From WS-9 sp036274595 (GTDB taxonomy: Bacteria > Eisenbacteria > RBG-16-71-46 > SZUA-252): 64,000 nucleotides of DNA. The notes beneath the pieces were generated by a model. That model was not told the origin of the DNA and did not search any database. It worked only from the letters and a program-made list of their open reading frames with translations. This document shows positions 46,919 through 55,809 of the stretch, piece after piece (position 1 is the first letter of the stretch; every line of letters starts with the position of its first letter). The stretch is from assembly GCA_036274595.1 (NCBI GenBank), contig DASUFL010000021.1, positions 1-64,000 of the forward strand, read 5' to 3'. The position numbers and the translations under genes are program-made.

Positions 46919-47547
46919 GAGTCCCCTCCGCCGTACGTCTTCTCGAGCCCCAGGATCACGCGGATGCCGGTGGCCATGACGCCCAGCGCGGCGCCGATCA
47001 GGATCCCTCGCTTCGCCGCGTTCTGCGGGATCTCCATGAGCCAGTCGGCCGCGGCCGGGATGGCCGGGTGGATCGCGGCCCCGAGCGGCACCCGTCCGAT
47101 CATCAGGATGAACGCCGCGATCGCGAGGAGGAGCGCCTCGACCGAGCGGATGCGGAACGCGCGGAACGCCGCCGACGCGATGAAGAAGGCGAGGAGCGAG
47201 AACATGGTCGCCGTCATCGGCGAGTAGAAGGTGCGATAGATCCACTGGAAGCGCGAATCCACGTCCGTGTAGTGGTTCCCCTCCGAGAAGCCGACCACCA
47301 TCGTGACGAGGAGGCCCGCGATCAAGACCATCTTGTACGGCCAGTCACGCTCCTTGCGGGAGACCTGCCGCGTGTTGATGCGCAGGAGATTCGCGACGCC
47401 CAGCACATAGGTGAACCCGACCACCACGATCGCCCAGTTCTGAAGCCCCTCATACGCGGCCTTGACCGTCGGATGCGGCACGAACCAGGCCAGCAGCATG
47501 AAGAGTCCCGCCACGAGCGTGATGACGATCGGGATCTCGCGCTTCAC
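46915..47547 (-). CDS. Six-helix membrane protein of the MutL-linked cluster (210 aa)
   Basis: Six transmembrane segments are visible (about 7-24, 37-55, 72-88, 110-130, 136-152, 185-204). A polar loop after the third helix reads GNHYTDVDSRFQWIYRTFYS. No family was recognised. It starts 10 nt after the FN3 membrane protein gene and overlaps the next gene by 4 nt. Confidence 0.6.
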   Translation of the reverse strand: MKREIPIVITLVAGLFMLLAWFVPHPTVKAAYEGLQNWAIVVVGFTYVLGVANLLRINTRQVSRKERDWPYKMVLIAGLLVTMVVGFSEGNHYTDVDSRFQWIYRTFYSPMTATMFSLLAFFIASAAFRAFRIRSVEALLLAIAAFILMIGRVPLGAAIHPAIPAAADWLMEIPQNAAKRGILIGAALGVMATGIRVILGLEKTYGGGDS

Positions 47548-47557
47548 GCGGGCGTCC

Positions 47558-48661
47558 TCACTGGGTCGAGAAGAAGTCGCCGAGCCAGGTCTGGCCGAAC
47601 GTGGCCAGGATCGAGCCCAGGACGATGATGGCGATCATGAGGATCTTCACGGAGTCGGTCGCCTTCAAGCTCCCGAGCAGCCGCGCGTCGTTCGAGAGGA
47701 GCGCGCTGGCGGCGAAGTACTCCTCGCCGATCAGCGTGTAGTCGCACGCCACCACGAAGAAGGGCATCTGATGGACGTTGGCCGTCCCGGCGATCTGGAT
47801 GGCGCCCACGGCGTGCCCCGTCTCCGCGAGGAGGAGTGATTCCGCGAAGAAGGCTCCGAGCAGGAGATTCGCCGCGGGCCGCTCGCGGAGCATCATGCCG
47901 TTGACCGCGGCCACGTAGGCGAACTGCTCCGAGGTGACGTAGCGGACCTGGTCACTCTTGTAAACGTCCGATCGCCCCACGTCGGCGTACGCCGACTTCA
48001 CGACCTCTTCGGCGACCGTGTAGACGCCCGGGGAGTTCGTCGGGACGTTGAGGGCGGTCTCGTACTTGGCGGCGATCCGCGCCACGCGGCCCAGGAGGAT
48101 CATGCTCGCGATGGTCTGAATGTCGTCGATTTCCTGCACGCCGGGCACATAGAGCACCCCCTTCCCCATCTCGGTCGCGCGTCCGACCGCCTCTTCGATC
48201 GCATCGAGTCCCGGGATCTTGCGGAAGACCCACTTCGTGCCGCCCTCGGATTTCCGGATGTACCAGAAGAGGAGCGCGAAGAAGACCCCCGCGACCACGA
48301 GCACGTTGAACTTGCTCCAATCGAAGAGATTCACCGACGCGTGCGCAGGACCGGAGACCTCGGAATCGAGGGAGGGATCCGCGGGCGAGGCCACGAGCTG
48401 GTACTCGTAGGCGGTGCCGTTCTGCGCCGTGTCGTCCGAGTAGTGCGAATCGGTTCCGTCGACCGTCGCGACCGGCGCGAACGTTCCCCCCTGCTCGCGT
48501 CGGACGAGGATCCAGGAGGTCGGATGGTGATCCGGCGGCGTCCAGGACACGTCGACGCTGCCGCCCCCGTCGTTGGGGGTATCGCCCGCCTGGAGCGGGA
48601 ATGCGGAAGCGAGGGCCGGGAAGGCGAAAATCGAAACCGCGGTGAGGAGGAACGCGGCCAC
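47558..48661 (-). CDS. FN3-domain membrane protein, probable DUF6754 family
   Basis: The product has 367 residues from the GTG at 48661. A signal-like helix (1-20), one fibronectin type III domain (about 25-105: VDVSWTPPDHHPTSWILVRRE ... YEYQLVA), a transmembrane helix (115-135) and a cytoplasmic region of about 200 residues precede a final helix (about 340-358). The conserved-looking core has LLLGAFFAESLLLAETG, QIAGTANVHQMPFFVVACDY and LIGEEYFAASALLS, which I associate with DUF6754. A CTG at 48727, 7 nt after GGGAG, adds Arg-rich residues that suit a signal peptide. It is first in the membrane run, behind a promoter. Confidence 0.65.
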   Translation of the reverse strand: MAAFLLTAVSIFAFPALASAFPLQAGDTPNDGGGSVDVSWTPPDHHPTSWILVRREQGGTFAPVATVDGTDSHYSDDTAQNGTAYEYQLVASPADPSLDSEVSGPAHASVNLFDWSKFNVLVVAGVFFALLFWYIRKSEGGTKWVFRKIPGLDAIEEAVGRATEMGKGVLYVPGVQEIDDIQTIASMILLGRVARIAAKYETALNVPTNSPGVYTVAEEVVKSAYADVGRSDVYKSDQVRYVTSEQFAYVAAVNGMMLRERPAANLLLGAFFAESLLLAETGHAVGAIQIAGTANVHQMPFFVVACDYTLIGEEYFAASALLSNDARLLGSLKATDSVKILMIAIIVLGSILATFGQTWLGDFFSTQ

Positions 48662-48829
48662 CGCGAGCCGAGAGAGTCGGTCGCCGGGAGATCGTAGCAG
48701 GATCCGCGCGCCGCGGAAGTTTGTCAGGGAGTGGCTCCCGTACGGGTATGAAGCGCTCCAGCCCTGCCGCGATCGGAACTCAGCACGTGGCGCGTTTCCT
48801 CCCAGGTACCAACCGGCAAAACCGCAACA

Positions 48830-48858
48830 ACCGTAGACTTCGACGCCGCTTCTGTCAA
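48830..48858 (-). promoter_or_regulatory. Candidate promoter for the membrane-protein run
   Basis: TTGACA (48853-48858), a 17-nt spacer and TACGGT (48830-48835) on the minus strand lie between the KOW-type protein gene and the FN3 protein gene. The -35 is perfect and the -10 weak. The leader would be about 160 nt. Confidence 0.5.
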
Positions 48859-48862
48859 GAAA

Positions 48863-49984
48863 TTAGGACTCGATCATCTCCACATTGGCGCGCGGAAGGA
48901 GCGCCTTCGATCCGTTCCCGAAATCCACTTCGAGCACGCGCACCTTGGCCTCGGTCTCGAGAGCCATGAGCTCGGGCGGCAGCGCGACCACCTTCCCCAG
49001 ATGCCCGAAGTAGGGCTCGCGGATGACGCGGATCAGGCTTCCCAGCTCGAGGCCGCCATGGCCGGCCCCGGCGCCGTCGGCCCCGGCCGAGATCTCTTGC
49101 GGCACGACGATCTCCGGCCGCAGCACGCCGGCCCGGATCTGCGTGGCTCCGCTCACCGACGCCTTCTTCCCTTCGCACTGCTTCAAGAGCTCGAACGTGC
49201 GGCCCGCCATCGGGATCTCGCCGAAGCCCTCGGTCACGACGAGCGTGATGCCCTTCTCCTCCGATCCCGTGATCGCCACGCCCAGGTCGTAGCCCAGGAA
49301 CTCGCGGAGATCCTGATCGTCGAAACCTCCCACGACGACCGCGCGCGCGCCTTTCTGGATGGCGACGCGGAGCACCTTGGTGCTCACGTGCGAGCCGCCC
49401 ACGAGGACCTTCCCGCGGACGTTGTCGCCGATCTTGGCCTCGGTGAGGGCCTCGCCCGGACCGTCCACGCACACGTGGAGCGTCCCGACGGTCTCGCCGC
49501 CGATGCCGAAGATTCCCTGGATGAAGCTGCCGCGCGTCTCCACCGTCACGCCCTGGCCCTCGTGCACTTCGACGACGGTGCCGTCGACGTACGCGTCCAC
49601 CTCCACGGGGATCGGAGGCTCGCGCAGGATGGCTTGCCCGGTCACGGTCGAGATGCTCTCGAGCGTCGAATCGATGGGCGCCATGCACTTCGACTTGAAG
49701 AGTCCGAAGAACGATTTGCTCTCGGCGAAAGCTTCGCCCTTCTTCAAGGTGGAGCCGACCGGCTTGACGAGGCAATCCGGGACGTCCTCGGGAAGCACGC
49801 CGAGGATGTTCGCGGCGTTCACCGTCTGCACGTTCCCGGGCAGCTCCGTGCGCGCGACGACCGTCTCCGCCTCGACCTTCTGCCCCAGCTTCACGAGCAC
49901 GTCTCCCGCGAGCGGGAGCTTGCGCTCCCGGTGGAGCACCGTGAACCGGGCCACCTTGAGACCGGGGGTGTAGGAGTGAGCCAT
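48863..49984 (-). CDS. Barrel-sandwich and KOW-like protein, partner of the MutL-family ATPase (373 aa)
   Basis: No characterised family was recognised. Residues about 20-90 (LPLAGDVLVKLGQKVEAETVVA ... KPVGSTLKKGEAFAE) resemble the barrel-sandwich hybrid domains of RnfC/NqrA and biotinyl-type carriers. The middle (about 120-290) is Gly-rich alpha/beta with GKVLVGGSHVSTKVLRVAI. The C-terminus (VIREPYFGHLGKVVALPPE ... EVDFGNGSKALLPRANVEMIE) is a KOW/SH3-like module of the NusG type. There is no signal peptide. It follows the MutL-like gene by 3 nt and precedes the membrane-protein promoter. Confidence 0.65.
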   Translation of the reverse strand: MAHSYTPGLKVARFTVLHRERKLPLAGDVLVKLGQKVEAETVVARTELPGNVQTVNAANILGVLPEDVPDCLVKPVGSTLKKGEAFAESKSFFGLFKSKCMAPIDSTLESISTVTGQAILREPPIPVEVDAYVDGTVVEVHEGQGVTVETRGSFIQGIFGIGGETVGTLHVCVDGPGEALTEAKIGDNVRGKVLVGGSHVSTKVLRVAIQKGARAVVVGGFDDQDLREFLGYDLGVAITGSEEKGITLVVTEGFGEIPMAGRTFELLKQCEGKKASVSGATQIRAGVLRPEIVVPQEISAGADGAGAGHGGLELGSLIRVIREPYFGHLGKVVALPPELMALETEAKVRVLEVDFGNGSKALLPRANVEMIES

Positions 49985-49987
49985 GGG

Positions 49988-51808
49988 TCAGACCCTCGCC
50001 AGGACCGGGTAGACGTCGAGGGCCTCGTTCCACTCGGCCAGCTTGGTGATCCTCTGGGTTCGATCCTGCGGGAGGACGAAGGGTTGGCGGCCGCGGCAGT
50101 CGAAGATCACGCCGACGACCCCGCCGCGGAGCGTCACCTCGCGCTCCCTCCCCTTGCCCGCGCCCACGTCGAGGCCGCGGTCGGGCCGGAGCATCGCCTT
50201 CACGGTCTGGCCGTCGGGAACCGGGATGAGCCTCAGGTAGCCGAACGGCACCGACACCTCCTCCTTCCGCCCGCCCTGGAACTCGAGCGACGCCTTGAGC
50301 GCCGTCACGCCATCCTTGCACGCGCCCACCGGAGCGACGCTCGCGCCGAGTCGAATCAGGCAGTCCTTCTCGAACACCTGCTTCGCCGCCTCGGGATGCA
50401 CGGTCGAGAGGACGCCGAGCTGCGGCATCATGAAGATCGAATCGACCGCGAGCTCCGTGACGTGCTCGGGGAGGAACGCGTCGAGCATCATGAGCGCCGA
50501 CTGCGCGCGCCTGGGCGCGTGCGAGAGGACGCCGCCGCTCCCGACGAGGAGGTCGAGATGGTCGAGGCGCACGAGCGTCGCGCCGCTCCCCGTCTGCTCG
50601 AAGGTGTCGGAGATCGTCCGCTCCTGCTGCACTCCCTTCAGGCCGACGGCGAGCATCTTGTGCTGGTCGAACGCGAGCCGGAGCGCCTCCCGCGCGATCG
50701 CCTGCTCGATCACGAGCTCCTCCAGCGTCTGCGGGATCGTGGTCGGGCGGATCATCTTGTTCTTGATGCGGTTGCGGAGGTCGGGCTCGCCGATCTCGAA
50801 GGGCACCCAGCGGAGGATGTTCGGAAGGCCGGCCTCCGCGAGCACGTTCGACACGCTGTAGGACATGCCGAGGTTCGCGCTCACGGTGCGATTGAAGACC
50901 CCCTGGAAGACCGAGAAGACGTCCGTCGTGGCCCCGCCGATGTCGACGCCGATGACGTTGATCTTCTCGTCCCGCGCGATTCGCTCCATGATCAGCCCGA
51001 CCGCGCCGGGAGTCGGCATGATCGGCACCGGCGACCAGGTCATGAGCTTCTTGTACCCGGGCGCGTGCGCCATCACGTGCTCCATGAAGAGGTCGTGGAT
51101 CTTGTCGCGGGCGGGCGAGAGATTCTCGCGCTCGAGGGTCGGGCGGAGATTGTCGGTGATGACCAGCGCGGTCTTCGAAGCGAGCCGCTCCTCGACGATC
51201 TGGCGCGCGTCCTTGTTCCCCGCGTAGATCACGGGGAGCTCGTAGCCCGCGCCGAGCCGCGCCTTGGGATCGGCCGCGGCGAGAAGCTCGGCCATCTCGG
51301 CCACGTGCGAGGTGGTGCCGCCGTCCACGCCCCCCGAGAGGAGGATCATGTCGGGGCGGAGCTGGCGGATCCGCTTGATCTTCTCGTGCGGGAGCCGCCC
51401 GTCGTTGCTCGCGATCACGTCCATGACGATCGCGCCCGCGCCGAGCGCGGCGCGCTGCGCGCTCTCGCCGGTCATGCTCTTCACCACCCCCGAGACCATC
51501 ATCTGGAGCCCGCCCCCGGCGCTCGAGGTCGAGATGTAGAGGTCGACCCCCTCGTTCCCCTTCTGCGGCGAGAGGATCCGCTCGCCGTCGAGGAGCTTTC
51601 GGCCGGCCAGCTCCTCGACCTCCATGATGGCGTTCAGCACGCCGCGCGTGACGTCCTCGAACGGCGCTTCCACCGTGGTGGGCGCCTCGCCGCGCACGAT
51701 GAGCCGGTACTCCGCCCCCCGGCGCTCGATCAGGATCGCCTTGGTGGTCGTGCTGCCGCAGTCGGTCGCGAGGATCGACTGGATGTCGTCGGGCTTGGGA
51801 ATGCTCAC
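49988..51808 (-). CDS. MutL (GlmL)-family actin/HSP70-fold ATPase
   Basis: The 606-residue protein begins with GTG at 51808, overlapping the upstream TGA. Phosphate loops of the ASKHA fold are visible: DCGSTTTKAIL (16-26) and GVDIGGATTDVFSV in the middle, with SGGVDGGTTSHVAEM between. It matches the glutamate mutase L family, named after genes near clostridial glutamate mutase. No glutamate mutase S or E subunit is present here, so that role is unlikely. The tight linkage to a barrel-sandwich/KOW protein and membrane proteins suggests another ATP-driven assembly or activation role. Confidence 0.87.
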   Translation of the reverse strand: MSIPKPDDIQSILATDCGSTTTKAILIERRGAEYRLIVRGEAPTTVEAPFEDVTRGVLNAIMEVEELAGRKLLDGERILSPQKGNEGVDLYISTSSAGGGLQMMVSGVVKSMTGESAQRAALGAGAIVMDVIASNDGRLPHEKIKRIRQLRPDMILLSGGVDGGTTSHVAEMAELLAAADPKARLGAGYELPVIYAGNKDARQIVEERLASKTALVITDNLRPTLERENLSPARDKIHDLFMEHVMAHAPGYKKLMTWSPVPIMPTPGAVGLIMERIARDEKINVIGVDIGGATTDVFSVFQGVFNRTVSANLGMSYSVSNVLAEAGLPNILRWVPFEIGEPDLRNRIKNKMIRPTTIPQTLEELVIEQAIAREALRLAFDQHKMLAVGLKGVQQERTISDTFEQTGSGATLVRLDHLDLLVGSGGVLSHAPRRAQSALMMLDAFLPEHVTELAVDSIFMMPQLGVLSTVHPEAAKQVFEKDCLIRLGASVAPVGACKDGVTALKASLEFQGGRKEEVSVPFGYLRLIPVPDGQTVKAMLRPDRGLDVGAGKGREREVTLRGGVVGVIFDCRGRQPFVLPQDRTQRITKLAEWNEALDVYPVLARV

Positions 51809-52209
51809 GAAGATTCCTTTCGGTTCCGCGCCTCGTCGCGCTCCGCGCGCCGGCGCGCCTTGGCCGCCCGCTCCTCGTCGCGAACCGCCTCGTCGCGCCG
51901 CTCGATCTTCACGAGCAGCGCCTCCAAGGTGTCGCGCCGCTCCACGAGGGCGGCGAATCGCTCGTAGTCCGGAACCGTGAAGAAGGCCCGGACCATCGGT
52001 TCGAAAAAGTAGAGCGCCTGGCTGCTCACGAACGAGAGCGGCTTGACGCTCTCGAGCGTGAGGATGGCCGGCACCGTCATCCGGAGCGCGACCACGCGCT
52101 CCGCCACCCGGTCGAGCAAGGCCTCGTCTTCCGGCGACCGCGTGTCAGGCGGCGCGGGACTTGAGGCGCGCTTCCACGAACGCAACCACTTGATCGCGGT
52201 TCCCTCCAA
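51805..52209 (-). CDS. Small charged protein of the MutL-linked cluster
   Basis: The product has up to 134 residues from a TTG at 52209; the true start may be nearer 52100, since the first 25 residues overlap the previous gene. The core MTVPAILTLESVKPLSFVSSQALYFFEPMVR contains a hydrophobic stretch that could contact a membrane. The C-terminal third is a highly charged Arg/Glu/Ala helix, probably a coiled coil. No family was recognised. Its stop overlaps the MutL-like start, so the two are coupled. Confidence 0.55.
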   Translation of the reverse strand: MEGTAIKWLRSWKRASSPAPPDTRSPEDEALLDRVAERVVALRMTVPAILTLESVKPLSFVSSQALYFFEPMVRAFFTVPDYERFAALVERRDTLEALLVKIERRDEAVRDEERAAKARRRAERDEARNRKESS

Positions 52210-52597
52210 AGAGGAGCCGGACGCCGCGATACGCTTCGAGCCAGCTCCGCTTCTCGAATGGGCTCAGGAAAACGCCCGTCTGGTCCACCGTCATGCGCCG
52301 CATCTCCGTCCACGGGCGGACTCGGGCCACGCCCAGGGACCGCACCTCGACCGCGTCGTCGGTCAGCCGGTACGTCGTCGGCAAGAGAAACGACGAGAGC
52401 GAGACGAGAATGAAGAGCGGCGTCGCCACGCCCAGCACCCGATCCTGGGTCCCGTGCGCCACGAGCACGCCAAGAACGATCGCGGAGGCCGCGAGCACGG
52501 CCGCCGCGAGCGGCCGCTCGCGCGCGGGCCACGCGGTCCAGGTGAGCGCGCCTTCCGGCGTTTGGGCCGGGCGGCGCTCCCGCTCAGCCTCCGGCAC
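52145..52597 (-). CDS. Two-helix membrane protein with bacterial PH-like domain
   Basis: The 150-residue product has two adjacent transmembrane helices (about 30-48 and 57-73). A beta-rich segment follows (YRLTDDAVEVRSLGVARVRPWTE ... VFLSPF ... VRLLFGGNRDQVVAFVEARL) that has the strand pattern of bPH2 domains. It overlaps the gcvPB 3' end by 14 nt. The next gene overlaps it by up to 65 nt. The function is unknown. Confidence 0.65.
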   Translation of the reverse strand: MPEAERERRPAQTPEGALTWTAWPARERPLAAAVLAASAIVLGVLVAHGTQDRVLGVATPLFILVSLSSFLLPTTYRLTDDAVEVRSLGVARVRPWTEMRRMTVDQTGVFLSPFEKRSWLEAYRGVRLLFGGNRDQVVAFVEARLKSRAA

Positions 52598-54053
52598 CCT
52601 CGGCCTCGAGATCCTGCCAGGAGAGGATCAGCTTCCTCGCGGCCCGCCCCTCGTCCAGGCGGCGCACCGGCGTCTGCGTGGGCGCCTGGCGGACGCGTTC
52701 CGGATCCTCCACGCTCTCCCGGTCGATCTGCAGCATCGCATCCGCGAAGGCGTCGAGGCTCGCTTTCGTCTCCGTCTCGGTGGGCTCGATCATGAGCGCC
52801 TCCTCGACGATGAGCGGGAAGTAGATCGTCGGCGCGTGCATGCCGAAATCGAGGAGCCGCTTCGCGATGTCGAGCGCCTTCACCCCGCGCGCCTTCTGGC
52901 GCGACGCGGAGAGAACGAACTCGTGCATGCAGGGCCCGTCGTGGGACGGGGCATACGCGTCCTTGAGCCTCGCCTTGAGATAGTTCGCGTTGAGGATGGC
53001 CTCGCGGCTCGCCTCGGCGATGCCCGACGCTCCGAGCGAGCGCATGTAGCAGAGCGCCCGCACCAGAATTCCAAAGTTCCCGTAATACGAGTGCACGCGC
53101 CCGATCGACTTGGGACGGTCGTAGCTCCAGCGGTACCGGTCGCCGTCCTGCTCCACCACCGGCATCGGGAGATACGGCTCGAGGTCCTTCCGGACGCAGA
53201 GAACGCCGCCGCCGGGGCCGCCCCCGCCGTGCGGCGTCGAGAACGTCTTGTGGAGATTGATGTGCGCGAAGTCGAAGCCCATCGCGCCCGGGCTCGCGAG
53301 CCCCATCATCGCGTTCAGGTTCGCGCCGTCCAGATAGAGGAGCGCGCCGGCGTCGTGGATGAGCTTCGCGATCGTCCCGACCTGCCGCTCGAAGATCCCG
53401 AGCGTGTTCGGGTTGGTCAGCATCATCGCCGCCGTCTTGGGCGAGATCGCGCGCTTCAAGGCGTCGAGGTCGATGCACCCGTCAGGACCGGACGGGATCT
53501 GCACCACCCGGTAGCCCACCTGATGCACCGTCGACGGGTTCGTGCCGTGGGCCGAGTCGGGCACGATCACTTCCTCGCGCGGGTCGCCGTGATCGCTGTG
53601 GTACGCCCGTGCCATGAGCACCGCGGCCAATTCGCACTGCGCGCCGGCGGCGGGCTGCGTGGTCACGCCCGGCATTCCCATCACGACGCGGAGCCATTCG
53701 TGGAGCTCGAGAACGACGGCGAGCGCTCCCTGCGCCAGCTCGTCCGGCTGGAGCGGATGGATCGCGGCGAAGCCCGGGATTCGCGCCATCTCGTCGTTCA
53801 GCTTCGGGTTGTATTTCATCGTGCACGACCCGAGCGGATAGATGGCCTTGTCGATATGGTGGTTCAAGGTCGAGAGGTTCACGAAGTGGCGCATCGCGAC
53901 CGGCTCGGAGATCTCGGGGAGCGCGGCGCGGTCCTTCCGGATGCGGTCGGCCGGCAGCAGGCGATCGACGCCGCGGGCGGGCACGTCGAGCGGCATGAGC
54001 CGCGGCCCGCGGTGTCCTTCGACGGAGAGCTCGCTCAGGGTCAGCTCTGACAC
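52584..54053 (-). CDS. gcvPB: Glycine dehydrogenase (decarboxylating) subunit 2
   Basis: This is the PLP-binding half of the split P-protein of the glycine cleavage system. The GTG at 54053 gives 489 residues and follows a GGAGG box. The PLP Lys lies in INLHKTFSTPHGGGGPG, and family signatures LGSCTMKYNP, AGAQCELAA and HGTNPSTVHQVG are present. It overlaps gcvPA by 13 nt. The order gcvT-H-PA-PB is standard. Confidence 0.97.
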   Translation of the reverse strand: MSELTLSELSVEGHRGPRLMPLDVPARGVDRLLPADRIRKDRAALPEISEPVAMRHFVNLSTLNHHIDKAIYPLGSCTMKYNPKLNDEMARIPGFAAIHPLQPDELAQGALAVVLELHEWLRVVMGMPGVTTQPAAGAQCELAAVLMARAYHSDHGDPREEVIVPDSAHGTNPSTVHQVGYRVVQIPSGPDGCIDLDALKRAISPKTAAMMLTNPNTLGIFERQVGTIAKLIHDAGALLYLDGANLNAMMGLASPGAMGFDFAHINLHKTFSTPHGGGGPGGGVLCVRKDLEPYLPMPVVEQDGDRYRWSYDRPKSIGRVHSYYGNFGILVRALCYMRSLGASGIAEASREAILNANYLKARLKDAYAPSHDGPCMHEFVLSASRQKARGVKALDIAKRLLDFGMHAPTIYFPLIVEEALMIEPTETETKASLDAFADAMLQIDRESVEDPERVRQAPTQTPVRRLDEGRAARKLILSWQDLEAEGAGG

Positions 54054-55426
54054 GCGGCCTCCTCCCTCGGGCTCTTGGCGTGGGCCTTGGCCCACGACGC
54101 GAGCGCTTCGACGTAGCGGTCCAGGTCTTCCTTGCTCCGCTTCTCGGTCACGGCCACGAGGAGATCGTTCGGACGGGAGCGGTCGAACCGGGCGAGCGGG
54201 ATGCCCGCGAGGATGCGGCGGTCGAGCGCCGCGCGCGCGAACGACTCCGCCGCCGCGGGAAGGCGAAGCACGAGCTCCCGGAAGAAGGGCGCGTCCTCGT
54301 GCGCCAACCTGATGCCTGGGATCTCGCGGACCCGATCGGCGAGGTAGTGCGCGCGCTCCAGGCACTGGGTCGCCACGTCCTTGAGTCCCTCCGCGCCGAG
54401 GAGCGCCAGGTAGACCGTGTTCGCGAGGGCCATCAGCCCCTGGTTGGTGCAGATGTTGGAGGTCGCGCGCTCCCGCCTGATGTGCTGCTCGCGGGTCTGG
54501 AGCGTCAGCACGTAGCCGCGCTTCCCCTCGAGATCCACGGTCACCCCCGCGAGACGCCCCGGGAGCCTTCTCACCTCCGCCTTCCGGATGGCGAAGAAGC
54601 CGACCAGGGGGCCGCCGTAGGCCATCGGAACGCCGAGCGGCTGCCCTTCGCCGAAGACCACGTCCGCTCCGTCGTGCCCCGGCGGACGCAGCAGGGCGAG
54701 CGCCACCGGATCCGCCCCCGCGAGCGAATAGGCGCCGATCTCGTGGGCGGCCTTGGTCAGCGCGGCGCCATCTTCCACCACGCCCTCGAAGTTCGGCTGC
54801 GCCCAGATCAGGGCCGCCACGTCGGACCCGGCCGTGGCGATCGGTCCCGCGGGCGTGCGCCCGTTCTCGAGCGCGATCTCCTCGATGTGGAATCCGCCCG
54901 CCGACGCGTAGGTGCGGAGCACCTCGCGCGTGTGCGGGTGGACGCCGGCCGAGCAGAGCATGCGCTTCTTGCCCGTGGCGCCGGCCGCGAAGTGGGCCGC
55001 TTCCACGGCCGCCGTCGCCCCGTCGTACAGGGACGCGTTGGCGACTTCCATGCCGGTCAGCTCGCGGATCATGGACTGGTACTCGAAGATCACCTGCAGC
55101 GTGCCCTGCGCGACCTCGGGCTGGTAGGGCGTGTAGGCCGTCGCATACTCGGAGCGCGACACGATCGAGCGGAGCGCGGCCGGGATGAAGTGGTCGTAGA
55201 TGCCGCCGCCCAGGAAGCAGGCATACCGGCCCGCGTCGGCGTTCCGCTCGCCCCACTGCTCGAAGCGGCGCGCGATCTCGTACTCCGCGAGCGGCGCGGG
55301 AAGCGGAAGCGGGCCCTGGACGCGGAATTCAGCGGGAATCGAGGCCCAGAGATCCTCGTCCCGGGAGACGCCGATCCGCTCCAGCATGGCGCGGCGCTCG
55401 GCGTCGCTCCGTCCGACGAAGCTCAC
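54041..55426 (-). CDS. gcvPA: Glycine dehydrogenase (decarboxylating) subunit 1
   Basis: This is the N-terminal half of the split P-protein, which lacks the PLP Lys. The start is GTG at 55426, overlapping the gcvH stop (GTGA), giving 461 residues. It has FLGGGIYDHFIPAALRSI, YTPYQPEVAQGTLQ, EVANASLYDGATAA and LQTREQHIRRERATSNICTNQ, as in other subunit 1 proteins. It acts with the product of the overlapping gcvPB gene. Confidence 0.97.
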   Translation of the reverse strand: MSFVGRSDAERRAMLERIGVSRDEDLWASIPAEFRVQGPLPLPAPLAEYEIARRFEQWGERNADAGRYACFLGGGIYDHFIPAALRSIVSRSEYATAYTPYQPEVAQGTLQVIFEYQSMIRELTGMEVANASLYDGATAAVEAAHFAAGATGKKRMLCSAGVHPHTREVLRTYASAGGFHIEEIALENGRTPAGPIATAGSDVAALIWAQPNFEGVVEDGAALTKAAHEIGAYSLAGADPVALALLRPPGHDGADVVFGEGQPLGVPMAYGGPLVGFFAIRKAEVRRLPGRLAGVTVDLEGKRGYVLTLQTREQHIRRERATSNICTNQGLMALANTVYLALLGAEGLKDVATQCLERAHYLADRVREIPGIRLAHEDAPFFRELVLRLPAAAESFARAALDRRILAGIPLARFDRSRPNDLLVAVTEKRSKEDLDRYVEALASWAKAHAKSPREEAACQS

Positions 55427-55809
55427 GCGTGCGCCCCCAGGGTCTTCTCGTAGTCCTCGGCCGAGAGGAGCGCGTTCACTTCGGCGGGCGACTCGAGCCG
55501 GATGCGCACCATCCACCCGTCCTTGTAGGGCGAGCGGTTCACGAGCGCGGGATCGTCCTTGAGCGCGCCGTTCACCGCCACGATCTCGCCGGTGACCGGG
55601 GCGAAGAGATCGCTCACCGTCTTCACCGCGTCGATCGTGCCGAACGTCTTCATGTACGTCACCTTGGAGCCTGGGGCCGGGAGCTCGACGAAGATCACAT
55701 CGCCCAGCTCCCCCTGCGCGTAGTCGGTCACGCCCACCACCGCCTCGCCCCCCTCGACGCGGATCCACTCGTGCTCCTTCGTGTAGCGCAGCTCGCGCGG
55801 CACGTTCAT
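55423..55809 (-). CDS. gcvH: Glycine cleavage system H protein
   Basis: This lipoyl carrier shuttles the methylamine group. It has 128 residues from the ATG at 55809, which overlaps the gcvT stop (ATGA). The lipoylated residue is K63 in DAVKTVSDLFAP, within a beta-barrel flanked by YTKEHEWIRVEG and VTGEIVAVNGAL. The LipM/LplA-like enzyme at 44645 is its likely modifier. Confidence 0.97.
   Translation of the reverse strand: MNVPRELRYTKEHEWIRVEGGEAVVGVTDYAQGELGDVIFVELPAPGSKVTYMKTFGTIDAVKTVSDLFAPVTGEIVAVNGALKDDPALVNRSPYKDGWMVRIRLESPAEVNALLSAEDYEKTLGAHA

Noticed and set aside
48724..48786. 20-codon GTG frame after GGAGG, a possible leader peptide before the FN3 protein gene
   Set aside because: The GGAGG-to-GTG spacing is 11 nt and the product has no run of regulatory codons. 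The evidence is too weak.
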